NCBI GenBank assembly: GCA_024276595.1
Contig: JAJRWW010000132.1
Span: 1-8,941, forward strand
Source: Myxococcota bacterium
GTDB taxonomy: Bacteria; Myxococcota_A; Polyangia; HGW-17; JAJRWW01
Length of the DNA stretch: 8,941 nt
Direction: 5' to 3'
Positions 1-6,037 of this stretch are shown piece after piece. How positions within the stretch are numbered: position 1 is the stretch's first letter; each line of letters opens with the position of its first letter. The notes under the pieces were generated by a model. That model searched no databases. It saw nothing but the letters and a program-made list of their open reading frames with translations, and was not told the DNA's origin. Both the position numbers and the translations under genes were made by a program.

Positions 1-101
1 CAGTCCTGGTGGACCTGGCCCAGACCGTGGCCGTGCGCCTGCTCCCCATAGGGAGCAGCCAGCAGCGCGACCAGACCGACCAGCGCCAGGAGCCTTCTCA
101 T
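1..101 (-). CDS. N-terminus of a putative exported protein (partial, runs off left edge)
   Basis: An ATG at 101 on the minus strand opens a frame that stays open to the window edge (33 codons plus two bases). The peptide starts MRRLLALVGLVALLAAPYGE and continues QAHGHGLGQVHQD. Two arginines followed by about 14 hydrophobic residues is a typical Sec signal peptide; cleavage could fall near the Ala-His-Gly at about residues 22-24, so the mature protein would be periplasmic or secreted. No family can be named from so little. A Shine-Dalgarno match is not obvious (only an A-rich tract precedes the ATG). It lies 103 bp downstream of the steroid-reductase-like gene on the same strand, and a TTGACA-containing inverted repeat sits just upstream. 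The existence of the gene is inferred from signal-peptide character alone. Confidence 0.55.
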   Translation of the reverse strand, partial: MRRLLALVGLVALLAAPYGEQAHGHGLGQVHQD

Positions 102-114
102 GATGGGATTCTTT

Positions 115-139
115 TTGACACGTCGCCTGCAATTGTCAA
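115..139. repeat. Inverted repeat TTGACA-N13-TGTCAA upstream of the partial exported-protein gene
   Basis: Perfect 6-bp arms at 115-120 and 134-139 separated by 13 bases. Read on the minus strand, the arm at 134-139 is a perfect -35 hexamer (TTGACA) 33 bp before the ATG at 101, but the bases 16-18 further on are A-rich (AAAAAG region) and not a good -10; AAGAAT at 108-113 would need a 20-bp spacer. It could be an operator over a promoter, or a weak hairpin in the 3' region of the upstream gene. There is no T-run after it on either strand in the right place, so it is not a classical terminator. Confidence 0.3.
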
Positions 140-204
140 GCGCACGCCCGCGCGGGGACGCGACCCGGTGTGGGGCGTGGTATGCATCGGCAGGTCTTGC
201 AGGC

Positions 205-966
205 TCACAGCAGGCCGGGCAGGAGCGCCTTGCGGTCGGGCGGGTAGTCTGGGAACCGCTGGCGGTACCACCGGTGGTGGTGCCACGCCCGCGGGGCCAG
301 GTTGGCCACCGTCCAGGCGGCAAAGGTGAGCCCTGCCAAAGACCATGTGAGCAGCGCCCAGCCACACCACTGGAGGATCTCTCCCAGGTAGTTGGGGCAG
401 GAGACATGGCGAAAGAGCCCGCCGCGCGGGATCTTGTAGCCCCCCTCTCCTGTGGACCGCAGGGAGCGCAGGATCGCGTCGGAGTGCTTGCAGATCCCAA
501 AGCCCGCCACAAAGATCGCCAGCCCTGCCAGGAAGCGAGGGTCTCCAAACCAGCCGCTGTCGAGCGTGGGGCCCATGGAGAAGAGCCATCGCCCGTTGAT
601 GTAGACGTTCACGGAGTTAAAGAGGATGGCCATGCTCACTGTTGCCAGGGTGTGACCGGCGCCCCCGCCCCGCAGGCCAAAGGGGAAGATGAAGGTCCGG
701 TGCAGGTAGTGGACCTCCCACAAGAGGAGGAACACCAGGGCCGGGCCGTTTGTGTGGCGGTTGCCGAGGAAAAACACCAGCGGCATCCCCAGGGCAGAGG
801 GCAGCTCCATGATCACCCAGCCCAGCCTGCGGCCAACGGTTGGCCCCCAACCGCTCCTCGTGTAGCGCCCGTAGGGGGCTCGCACGAAAAACAGCAGCAC
901 GAAGACCCCACCGGCCAAGCCCAGCCAGGCAGGCTGCAACAGGTGAAAGAAGCGCGCCTCGCTCAT
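205..966 (-). CDS. Steroid 5-alpha-reductase family membrane oxidoreductase
   Basis: A 253-residue polytopic membrane protein of the 3-oxo-5-alpha-steroid 4-dehydrogenase family, which reduces an enone double bond using NADPH. Residues described for human SRD5A2 all have counterparts: Glu54 in MELPS and Tyr87 in VHYLHRTF (catalytic pair in the human enzyme), Lys178 in YKIPRGGLF, Asn192 and Glu196 in SCPNYLGEILQW, and His230/Tyr234 near the C-terminus (NADPH side). YGRYTRSGWGP at residues 32-42 is also a family signature. Hydrophobic stretches at about 15-30, 58-82, 105-118, 144-157 and 200-222 are likely membrane segments. The length is close to the roughly 255 residues of animal enzymes. The ATG at 966 was chosen because the family N-terminus begins here; no clear Shine-Dalgarno is visible, and the frame stays open upstream only as an antisense shadow of the protease gene. 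The true substrate (sterol, steroid or other isoprenoid lipid) cannot be read from sequence. Confidence 0.93.
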   Translation of the reverse strand: MSEARFFHLLQPAWLGLAGGVFVLLFFVRAPYGRYTRSGWGPTVGRRLGWVIMELPSALGMPLVFFLGNRHTNGPALVFLLLWEVHYLHRTFIFPFGLRGGGAGHTLATVSMAILFNSVNVYINGRWLFSMGPTLDSGWFGDPRFLAGLAIFVAGFGICKHSDAILRSLRSTGEGGYKIPRGGLFRHVSCPNYLGEILQWCGWALLTWSLAGLTFAAWTVANLAPRAWHHHRWYRQRFPDYPPDRKALLPGLL

Positions 967-1068
967 CCGGCAGTTACTACAGCAAAGTGAGCCTGAGGTC
1001 AAAGGCGGCTCCCAGATGAAACCCGGTGTCAAAGGGACCTGGCACCCTGTGGCCCTGCCCACCGATGG

Positions 1069-1077
1069 TGGTATACT
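1069..1077 (+). promoter_or_regulatory. Extended -10 promoter for the S41 protease gene
   Basis: The sequence TGGTATACT at 1069-1077 is an extended -10 (TG, one base, TATACT, 5 of 6 to TATAAT). No convincing -35 is present at 17 bp (GTGGCC at 1049-1054), which is tolerated by extended -10 promoters. Transcription would begin at about 1084, giving a leader of roughly 33 bases that includes GGAG at 1105-1108, eight bases before the ATG at 1117. Confidence 0.5.
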
Positions 1078-1104
1078 GCTGGCCCGCGGCGGCCGCAGGC
1101 TGGC

Positions 1105-1108
1105 GGAG
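1105..1108 (+). promoter_or_regulatory. Ribosome binding site deciding the protease start
   Basis: GGAG lies eight bases before the ATG at 1117. The alternative in-frame ATG at 1198 has a C-rich stretch with no Shine-Dalgarno match in front of it. This favours the longer protein even though its signal peptide then has an n-region of about 40 residues. Confidence 0.5.
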
Positions 1109-1116
1109 CTCGTCGA

Positions 1117-4038
1117 ATGCAAACACCCTCGCAAGCAGACACGGTACCAAACTTGAGATTGAACAGCCCCGACTCGACACATCATCCGTCCCAACCCATG
1201 CAGGTGCCGGCCCCGGTGCCTGCGGTGGATCGACCATTGGCCCCGCTGCTGCTCCTGCTGATGGCTCTCCTTCTTTCCGTTGGGGCTGGCTCCTGCGCCA
1301 GGGAGGAGAGGACTTCCGGCGCCGGAGGAGCCACGAGCGCCAAGAGCGGCAAGGGCGAGCTGCTCGCGGACCGTTCCGGCGCCACCAGGGGCGCCCGGCC
1401 CTCCCCTGGCGCCGACAAGGCTGCGCCCTTGAAGGTGCTCTCGGCGGCGCTGGCCACCATCGACGAGAAGTACGTCGCCCCGTCCCGCATCCACCCTGGC
1501 AAGATGTTCGACAAGGCACTGGAGTTCGTGGAGGCGGAGCGAGCCGAGCTGCGTATCACCGGCGGATCCAAGACCGGCTCGGTGCTCGTGCGGGTCGGCG
1601 CCCAGGCGCGCAAGTTCTCCCTCGGCCCCATGTCCACCGTGGCCATGCTCTACGTGCAGCTCAAGACCATCTTGGGCTTTGTCCGGGAGGCGGTGACAAG
1701 GCGCGGTGGGGCCACCGCCAAGGAGCTGGCAGAGCTGGAGTACGCCGCGGTGAACGGGATTGTCTCGACCCTGGACCCCCACTCGGTGCTCATGCCCCCC
1801 AAGGTCTACGGCGAGATGCGAATCCGCACGCGGGGGGCTTTTGGGGGTGTGGGCATCGTCATCTCCATCCGGGACGGAAAGCTCACGGTCATCTCGCCCA
1901 TCGACGACACCCCCGCCGCCAGGGCGGGCATCCGCGCCGGGGATCACATCGCCAAGATAGGCGACGAGTCCACGGTGAACATGCCCCTGCGCGAGGCCGT
2001 CTCCAGGCTGCGCGGAAAACCCGGGACCCTGGTGACCTTCTGGGTCGCCCGGGAGGGCTGGCACGAGGAGCGGCGCTTCGACATCGTTCGGTCGCGGATA
2101 GAGATCAAGAGCGTCTCCTCCAAGGTGCTGCCGGGTCGGGTCGGGTACCTGCGCATCAACCGCTTCTCCCACAACACCACCGACGAGCTGAAGGATCACC
2201 TGCGCAAGCTCAAGGGCGCGGGGGTCAAGGGGCTCATCCTGGACATGTGGAATAACCCCGGTGGCCTGCTACAGCAGGCAGAGATGGTGGCCGACGCGTT
2301 CCTGTCGGAGGGCAACATCGTGATCACCGAGGCGGCTCGAAAGGTGGTGCTGAGGGTGCGCAAGGCATCGGCGGACACGACCCTCTTCCAAAAGCCGATG
2401 CTGGTGCTGGTCAACCGCGGCTCTGCCAGCGCTGCCGAGATAGTCGCCGGTGCCCTCAAGAACCTCTGGCGGGCCGTTTTGCTGGGAGAGACCACCTTTG
2501 GCAAGGGCACCGTGCAGATGCTCTTCGACAACCCGGACGGCTCGGCCCTGAAGATGACCGTGGCCCAGTACCTGACCCCGGGCAACCAGTCCATCCAGAC
2601 GGTGGGGATTCAGCCGGATGTGCTCACCAGCGAGGTGCTGCTGCGCAAGGGCTGGACCCGTCTCTTCGGTCACGAGGCGGATGAGAGGCGCAGGGCCAAG
2701 CGCAAGGACCTGCTCCCCGCTCGAGCCACCCACGCCGGTCGGCCCATAATGCGCCTCGACTACCTCAGCCCAGACAGCGACGGGTCTGCGAAGGCCCGTC
2801 ACCATGCCAATGTTGGCGCCAACGCCGCCCCCGCTCCGCTGGTGGAGCTGGCCCGCCTGCTGCTGGCCCGGTACGCCGGCACGCGCCCCCAGATGCTGCT
2901 GGCCATGCGCCCCTTTCTCAGGCGCTGGGGTCGCGAGCAGCAGAGGAAGATCGTCGCCGCCCTGCGCCGCCGCAAGGTGGACTGGGCAGAGGCCCCGGCC
3001 GGGGCCCAGAGGGTGAAGGCCGCGTCCATTCGGGCCGAGGTGAAGGTGGGAGGAGCGCTGCCCGTGGCGGCTGGCTCGAAGGTGAAGCTGGAGCTCAAGG
3101 TGACAAACAGCTCCAGCAGCGCCGTGCACAGGGTCTGGGCTCGCACCGAGGCGCCCTCATATGTTCTGGACGAGCGAGAGCTGCTGGTGGGGCTCTTGGG
3201 GCCCGGCCAGACCCGCACCGCCACCATCACCGTGAAGATCCCACCCCACATGCGCTCCTCCATCCAGCCGGTGAGGCTGGTGCTCAGCTCCCCGCAGATG
3301 GAGGGCGAGCTGCGCCTCAAGACGCGAGTGCCCGTCAAGGGCCTCCCCAGGCCATTTTTGAGCCTCTCCTATGGGCTGCATGACGACGTCAAGGGCAACG
3401 GCGACGGGCGCCCGGAGCTGGGTGAGACCGTCCGGGTCCGGGTGAAGGTAAGAAACAGCGGCACCGGGTCCCTGAGGCGGGGGGGGGTTGCCCTGCGAAA
3501 CCTGGCTGGCCACGGGGTCAACGTGATCAAGGGGAGGGTGACCCTCGACAAGCTCTCCCCGGGCTCATCCCGGGAGGTGGACCTGACCCTCAGAATCGAG
3601 CCCACCTTGAAGAAGCGCAAGATCAAGCTGGAGCTGTCGGTGTACGACCTGGACCTGAGGGCGAGCCTCCAGGGTCACCTGATCCTGCCCATTGCACCGA
3701 AGACCGCCTCTGCCCCGGGGCTGGTGGGGGAGATCTCTCCGCCCAGGATAACCGTATCCAAGGTTCCACTGTCGGTGAGCGCCAGCTCCAGGTACGTGCA
3801 GGTGTCCGGGGTGGCCTCGGACGAAAACCGGGTGCAGGATCTCTTCGTGGAGGTCACCAACTTCGACGCCCAGCAGGTGCGTCACAAGGTCTTCTACGCC
3901 GCCAGCCCCAAGGGCGGAAAGAGGCTCCCCTTCAAGGCGCGGGTTCCCCTATGGTCCGGGGTGAACAGGATCTTGATCGTGGCCAGGGAGAACGGCGAGG
4001 TCATGGGGTACCGGCGCATCCTGGTGACCAGGCCCTAG
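1117..4038 (+). CDS. S41 C-terminal processing protease, putative lipoprotein, with PDZ and Ig-like C-terminal domains
   Basis: A 973-residue carboxy-terminal processing serine protease (S41 family). Residues 41-55 are a hydrophobic signal core ending in AGSC, with Cys60 a plausible lipidation site (Ala at +2 would favour the outer membrane); alternatively it is an ordinary Sec signal. The S41 N-terminal helical region includes NGIVSTLDPHS before a PDZ domain at about 240-325. The protease core carries WNNPGGLL (substrate strand), RGSASAAEI with Ser438 as nucleophile, and TTFGKGTVQ with Lys463 and Gln467; the 25- and 4-residue spacings match the Ser/Lys/Gln site of bacterial CTPs. From about 637 to the end come three beta-rich segments resembling CARDB/NEW3-type Ig folds, the second (about 745-865) holding an acidic D-x-x-GNGDG-x-x-ELGE motif at 757-770 that may bind calcium. 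Usual CTPs are 400-550 residues, so the C-terminus is a large extension. It resembles, from memory, the myxobacterial MXAN_5808-type peptidases. The 1117 start is supported by GGAG at 1105-1108; ATG 1198 would shorten an unusually long n-region but has no ribosome site. Likely role: cleavage of envelope proteins; substrate unknown. Confidence 0.93.
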   Translation: MQTPSQADTVPNLRLNSPDSTHHPSQPMQVPAPVPAVDRPLAPLLLLLMALLLSVGAGSCAREERTSGAGGATSAKSGKGELLADRSGATRGARPSPGADKAAPLKVLSAALATIDEKYVAPSRIHPGKMFDKALEFVEAERAELRITGGSKTGSVLVRVGAQARKFSLGPMSTVAMLYVQLKTILGFVREAVTRRGGATAKELAELEYAAVNGIVSTLDPHSVLMPPKVYGEMRIRTRGAFGGVGIVISIRDGKLTVISPIDDTPAARAGIRAGDHIAKIGDESTVNMPLREAVSRLRGKPGTLVTFWVAREGWHEERRFDIVRSRIEIKSVSSKVLPGRVGYLRINRFSHNTTDELKDHLRKLKGAGVKGLILDMWNNPGGLLQQAEMVADAFLSEGNIVITEAARKVVLRVRKASADTTLFQKPMLVLVNRGSASAAEIVAGALKNLWRAVLLGETTFGKGTVQMLFDNPDGSALKMTVAQYLTPGNQSIQTVGIQPDVLTSEVLLRKGWTRLFGHEADERRRAKRKDLLPARATHAGRPIMRLDYLSPDSDGSAKARHHANVGANAAPAPLVELARLLLARYAGTRPQMLLAMRPFLRRWGREQQRKIVAALRRRKVDWAEAPAGAQRVKAASIRAEVKVGGALPVAAGSKVKLELKVTNSSSSAVHRVWARTEAPSYVLDERELLVGLLGPGQTRTATITVKIPPHMRSSIQPVRLVLSSPQMEGELRLKTRVPVKGLPRPFLSLSYGLHDDVKGNGDGRPELGETVRVRVKVRNSGTGSLRRGGVALRNLAGHGVNVIKGRVTLDKLSPGSSREVDLTLRIEPTLKKRKIKLELSVYDLDLRASLQGHLILPIAPKTASAPGLVGEISPPRITVSKVPLSVSASSRYVQVSGVASDENRVQDLFVEVTNFDAQQVRHKVFYAASPKGGKRLPFKARVPLWSGVNRILIVARENGEVMGYRRILVTRP

Positions 4039-4059
4039 CCGCCGGACAGCGGCTTTCTG
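4037..4059 (+). terminator. Weak hairpin at the end of the S41 protease gene
   Basis: AGCCGC at 4037-4042 and GCGGCT at 4049-4054 can form a 6-bp stem with a CGGACA loop, followed by TTCTGCT. The stem begins inside the stop codon. A second short hairpin (CTGGCC-GAA-GGCCGG, one G-U pair, about 4066-4080) follows before the convergent HMG-CoA reductase stop at 4082. Neither has a true T-run, so intrinsic termination is doubtful; Rho-dependent termination is equally possible in this 43-bp convergent gap. Confidence 0.3.
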
Positions 4060-4081
4060 CTGGTCCTGGCCGAAGGCCGGC

Positions 4082-5422
4082 TCAGGCGGCCGGCTGGCGG
4101 CGCTGCTGGCGGAGGCGGCTCAGGGCGGCGCTGGCGGCAGCGGCGTCGTAGACGCCCATCTCAGACAGCACCCGGGCGAGCCGGTCGATCTCCTCCCCTT
4201 GGGCGCCCGCCGCTGCTGCCACGTTGCGGGCGTGCAGCCCCATGTGGCCCCGCTGAATGCCCTCGGTGGCCAGCGCCCGGAGGGCCGCCAGGTTCTGGGT
4301 CAAGCCGCAGGCGGCCGCGATGCGGCCAAGCTGCGCGGCGGAGCGCACCTTCAGAACCGTGTGCACGGCGGCCTGAACAGCGGGGTGGGTCTTGAGCACG
4401 CCGCCGACCGTGCCCACCGCCATGGGCATGGTGATCTCACCTCGGAGCCCCTCCTCGGTGACCCGCCAGCGCGAGAGCGCCGTGTACCTTCCCAGGCGGG
4501 CGGCAAAGGCGTGAGCGCCGGCCTCCACGGCTCGCCAGTCCTGGCCGGTGGCCACCAGGAAGGCGTCCACCCAGTTCATGATGCCCTTGTTGTGCGTGGC
4601 GGCCCGGTAGGGGTCGCGCTCGGCCAGCACCGAGGCCTCCTCGATGCCCGCGGCGACCTCCCGTCCCAGCAGCGGGTTTCCTCTGCCCAGCAGCTCGAAG
4701 GGCACCAGGCCGCGGGCGGTGACGAGGCGCCTGTCGGCGAGGTTGCTCAGGATGCGCAGGCGAACCCTACCCCCGGTGATCTCCTCCACGCGCGGGGCCA
4801 GCTTCTCCACCATGGTGTTGATGGCGTTCGCTCCCATGGCGTCGCGCACGTCCACGAGCAGGTGCACCACGAGCATGGTGCCCAAGGGATCGTCGGCGTC
4901 GGTTGGCTCCAGCACGCGGGTCTCGATGTCCTCGGCGCCGCCGCCCACCGCGAGCAGCGCCGGGTCCAGCTCGTTGGCAGCGGCCAGCAGGGCGGGCGTG
5001 GCCTTGTGGATCTCCTCCTGTGCGCGGCGGAAATCGGAGACGTCCATCACCTGGATCTGGCCGATCATGAGGGGCTCGGTCGTCTCGGTGGTGATGCCCT
5101 CTCCGCCTCGCAGGAGCTTGGCGCCGTGGCTGAGGCCCGCCACCACCGAGGGCTCCTCCACCACCATGGGGACCAGGCAGTCTCGCCCGTCTATGCGCAG
5201 GTTCACGCCCACCCCCATGGGGAGCCCGAAGACCCCCACCACGTTCTCTACCATGCGGTCGGCCACCTCCAGGCTGAGGCCCTTTTCGTCGCCCCCGGTG
5301 AGCGCCTGGATGTCCTCTGGAGAGCAGCCCGCCGCGCGGGAGAGCTCCTGGAGCCTGCCCGCGGTGGACATCTTGTAAAAACCAGGGATCCGGGACGTGT
5401 CAATGGGCTTGTGGTTGTTCAT
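4082..5422 (-). CDS. mvaA: Class II hydroxymethylglutaryl-CoA reductase
   Basis: A 446-residue soluble HMG-CoA reductase that interconverts HMG-CoA and mevalonate with a nicotinamide cofactor; in the biosynthetic direction this commits carbon to isoprenoids. The four catalytic residues defined in the Pseudomonas mevalonii enzyme (Glu83, Lys267, Asp283, His381) appear as Glu90 in VVEEPSVVAG, Lys279 in ATHNKGIMNW, Asp295 in TGQDWRAVE and His393 in RGHMGLHARN, with identical spacing from Lys to Asp (16) and Asp to His (98). The dinucleotide motif DAMGANAIN is at 194-202, and ENVVGVFGLPMGVGVNLRIDG near residues 60-79 is another family signature. There is no membrane anchor, as expected for class II. 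The ATG at 5422 is chosen over the ATG at 5458 because GAGAGG/GGGAG lies 6 bases ahead of it and the family N-terminus matches; the 12 extra upstream residues are arginine-rich and would cover that site. No other mevalonate-pathway gene is in the window, so whether it is biosynthetic or degradative is inferred only. It has its own promoter. Confidence 0.97.
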   Translation of the reverse strand: MNNHKPIDTSRIPGFYKMSTAGRLQELSRAAGCSPEDIQALTGGDEKGLSLEVADRMVENVVGVFGLPMGVGVNLRIDGRDCLVPMVVEEPSVVAGLSHGAKLLRGGEGITTETTEPLMIGQIQVMDVSDFRRAQEEIHKATPALLAAANELDPALLAVGGGAEDIETRVLEPTDADDPLGTMLVVHLLVDVRDAMGANAINTMVEKLAPRVEEITGGRVRLRILSNLADRRLVTARGLVPFELLGRGNPLLGREVAAGIEEASVLAERDPYRAATHNKGIMNWVDAFLVATGQDWRAVEAGAHAFAARLGRYTALSRWRVTEEGLRGEITMPMAVGTVGGVLKTHPAVQAAVHTVLKVRSAAQLGRIAAACGLTQNLAALRALATEGIQRGHMGLHARNVAAAAGAQGEEIDRLARVLSEMGVYDAAAASAALSRLRQQRRQPAA

Positions 5423-5428
5423 GAGAAA

Positions 5429-5436
5429 CCTCTCCC
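5429..5436 (-). promoter_or_regulatory. Strong ribosome binding site for HMG-CoA reductase
   Basis: The minus strand reads GGGAGAGG with six bases to the ATG at 5422. This purine-rich tract decides the start against the in-frame ATG at 5458. Confidence 0.7.
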
Positions 5437-5580
5437 TCTCTTGCCGGCGGCCCCCCAACTACCCGAGCGTGGCCGGCGGTCTGGTCTCGCTACCCGCCGT
5501 GGTCAATAGGAGAGCACTGGCGGCAGCAGCTACAAAACACAAAAAATACAACAACATACACCGTGTCGCTGTGAGCAGTT

Positions 5581-5627
5581 ACGTTCTATAGCACACAACT
5601 GGCTTATTGCCAACAGAATGACGTTCT
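5581..5627 (+). repeat. Direct repeat ACGTTCT, two copies 40 bp apart flanking the promoter
   Basis: ACGTTCT occurs at 5581-5587, overlapping the -10, and at 5621-5627, inside the palindrome just upstream of the -35. The context matches slightly further (T-n-ACGTTCT-n-T). A third copy lies in opposite orientation at 5685-5691. The 40-bp phase is close to four helical turns, so proteins bound at the two sites would face the same side of the DNA. The regulator is unknown. Confidence 0.35.
5585..5613 (-). promoter_or_regulatory. Sigma-70-type promoter of HMG-CoA reductase
   Basis: On the minus strand, TTGGCA (5608-5613; 5 of 6 to TTGACA) is followed after exactly 17 bases by TATAGA (5585-5590; 4 of 6 to TATAAT), itself preceded by TGC, an extended -10. 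Transcription would start near 5578. It is the best promoter in the window and sits in an AT-rich patch. It is overlapped on both elements by the repeat elements described separately, which suggests regulation. Confidence 0.65.
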
Positions 5628-5630
5628 GTT
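5612..5630. promoter_or_regulatory. Palindromic operator candidate overlapping the -35 of the HMG-CoA reductase promoter
   Basis: AACAGAA at 5612-5618 and TTCTGTT at 5624-5630 are perfect 7-bp inverted arms separated by TGACG, a 19-bp palindrome of the size bound by dimeric helix-turn-helix regulators. Its left arm shares two bases with the -35 hexamer and the rest lies just upstream. On the plus strand it is followed by TTTT and so could also read as an intrinsic terminator, but no plus-strand gene ends nearby, which makes an operator more likely. Confidence 0.4.
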
Positions 5631-5739
5631 TTTTGGAATCATGCTTGGGCTCACCAGGGCAGCCTGGACCGCCAGGGTCGCACCAGAACGTGGATGGGCA
5701 GAAGCGACAGCGGTCGGGGTGACGGGGAGGGCTCTGAGC

Positions 5740-6030
5740 CTACTGCTGATCCTGCCCGGCGGCCGCCAGCTCGTCGGCCCTGCGCACCAGGGCGGCGCGC
5801 AGCTCCGGTGAGAGGAATATCTCGTCGGTGGGGAACCTCGCCACCGCGCTGAGGAGCACGCTGAGCCGCTCCAGCAGCGGCACGTGCCGGTCTATCAGCA
5901 CCCGGTACTCACCTCCCACCTTGCACAGCCCACCGGGGCTGGCCTCGGGGGTGAGGCGCTCGTAGACGACCTTGATCCGGAGGGCGTCTGCCGCCTGCTC
6001 CAGCTCCTGCAGCATCAGCTCACGCTTCAT
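5740..6030 (-). CDS. Small conserved-looking protein of unknown function, coupled to the upstream sensor gene
   Basis: A 96-residue soluble protein with no signal peptide or membrane segment. It begins with an amphipathic helix (MKRELMLQELEQAADALRI), followed by a beta-like segment with GGLCKVGGEYRVLID (Cys36), and then a helical half containing LLERLSVLLSAVARF and DEIFLSPELRAAL. The pattern (helix, GG-x-C-K/R-V, hydrophobic strand, then F-x-x-DEIFLxPxxR) resembles small uncharacterised proteins I recall from several Gram-negative phyla; no function is known to me. The ATG at 6030 is preceded by GGAGGAG (6041-6047) with ten bases between. That site is formed by the last two Glu codons of the sensor gene, and only seven bases separate the sensor stop from this ATG, so translation is probably coupled. 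A role with the kinase-like protein is inferred from this arrangement only. Confidence 0.8.
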   Translation of the reverse strand: MKRELMLQELEQAADALRIKVVYERLTPEASPGGLCKVGGEYRVLIDRHVPLLERLSVLLSAVARFPTDEIFLSPELRAALVRRADELAAAGQDQQ

Positions 6031-6037
6031 GGCGGGG

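Larger units (their letters stand above)
967..1116. other. Divergent intergenic region between reductase and protease genes
   Basis: A 150-bp region between two diverging start codons. The rightward promoter is listed separately. For the leftward gene, the minus strand carries TTGACA at 1027-1032 and TTGACC at 997-1002. These lie in a CTTTGAC motif repeated 30 bp apart. The second could pair with TAGTAA at 974-979 over 17 bp, but that -10 is poor and would leave almost no leader. No reliable minus-strand promoter can be called. Confidence 0.35.
5423..5739. other. 317-bp non-coding region between HMG-CoA reductase and the small protein gene
   Basis: No open frame here has coding character. 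The stretch from about 5530 to 5640 is clearly richer in A and T than anything else in the window and contains the reductase promoter, a palindrome and short repeats (listed separately). From the predicted transcription start near 5578 to the ATG at 5422 the leader is about 156 bases, long enough for a regulatory structure, although no known riboswitch was recognised. The part from 5640 to 5739 is GC-rich and would be the 3' region of the small-protein transcript; it contains a short hairpin (CCAGG-GCAG-CCTGG, 5654-5667) without a T-run. Confidence 0.6.

Noticed and set aside
205..2199. A 664-codon minus-strand open frame suggesting an N-terminal extension of the reductase
   Set aside because: Everything upstream of 966 is antisense to the S41 protease gene and low-complexity (G, P, R, H rich); the family N-terminus starts at the ATG at 966.
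1026..2255. A 409-codon plus-strand open frame overlapping the protease gene
   Set aside because: It is a frame shadow in GC-rich DNA; its composition is Arg/Gly/Ala/His rich with no motifs, while the other frame encodes a complete S41 protease.
4199..5509. Long plus-strand open frame antisense to HMG-CoA reductase
   Set aside because: The opposite strand encodes a full class II reductase with all catalytic residues; the antisense frame has shadow composition.
5612..5635. Intrinsic terminator on the plus strand (AACAGAA stem plus T-run)
   Set aside because: No plus-strand gene ends nearby and the stem is AT-rich and short; its position on the -35 of the leftward promoter fits an operator better.
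6031..6037. Frameshift having split a full histidine kinase, with the 96-residue frame as the rest
   Set aside because: The small protein has no N, G1 or G2 box and has its own start with a strong ribosome site; no HATPase sequence is seen in any frame of 5423-6037.
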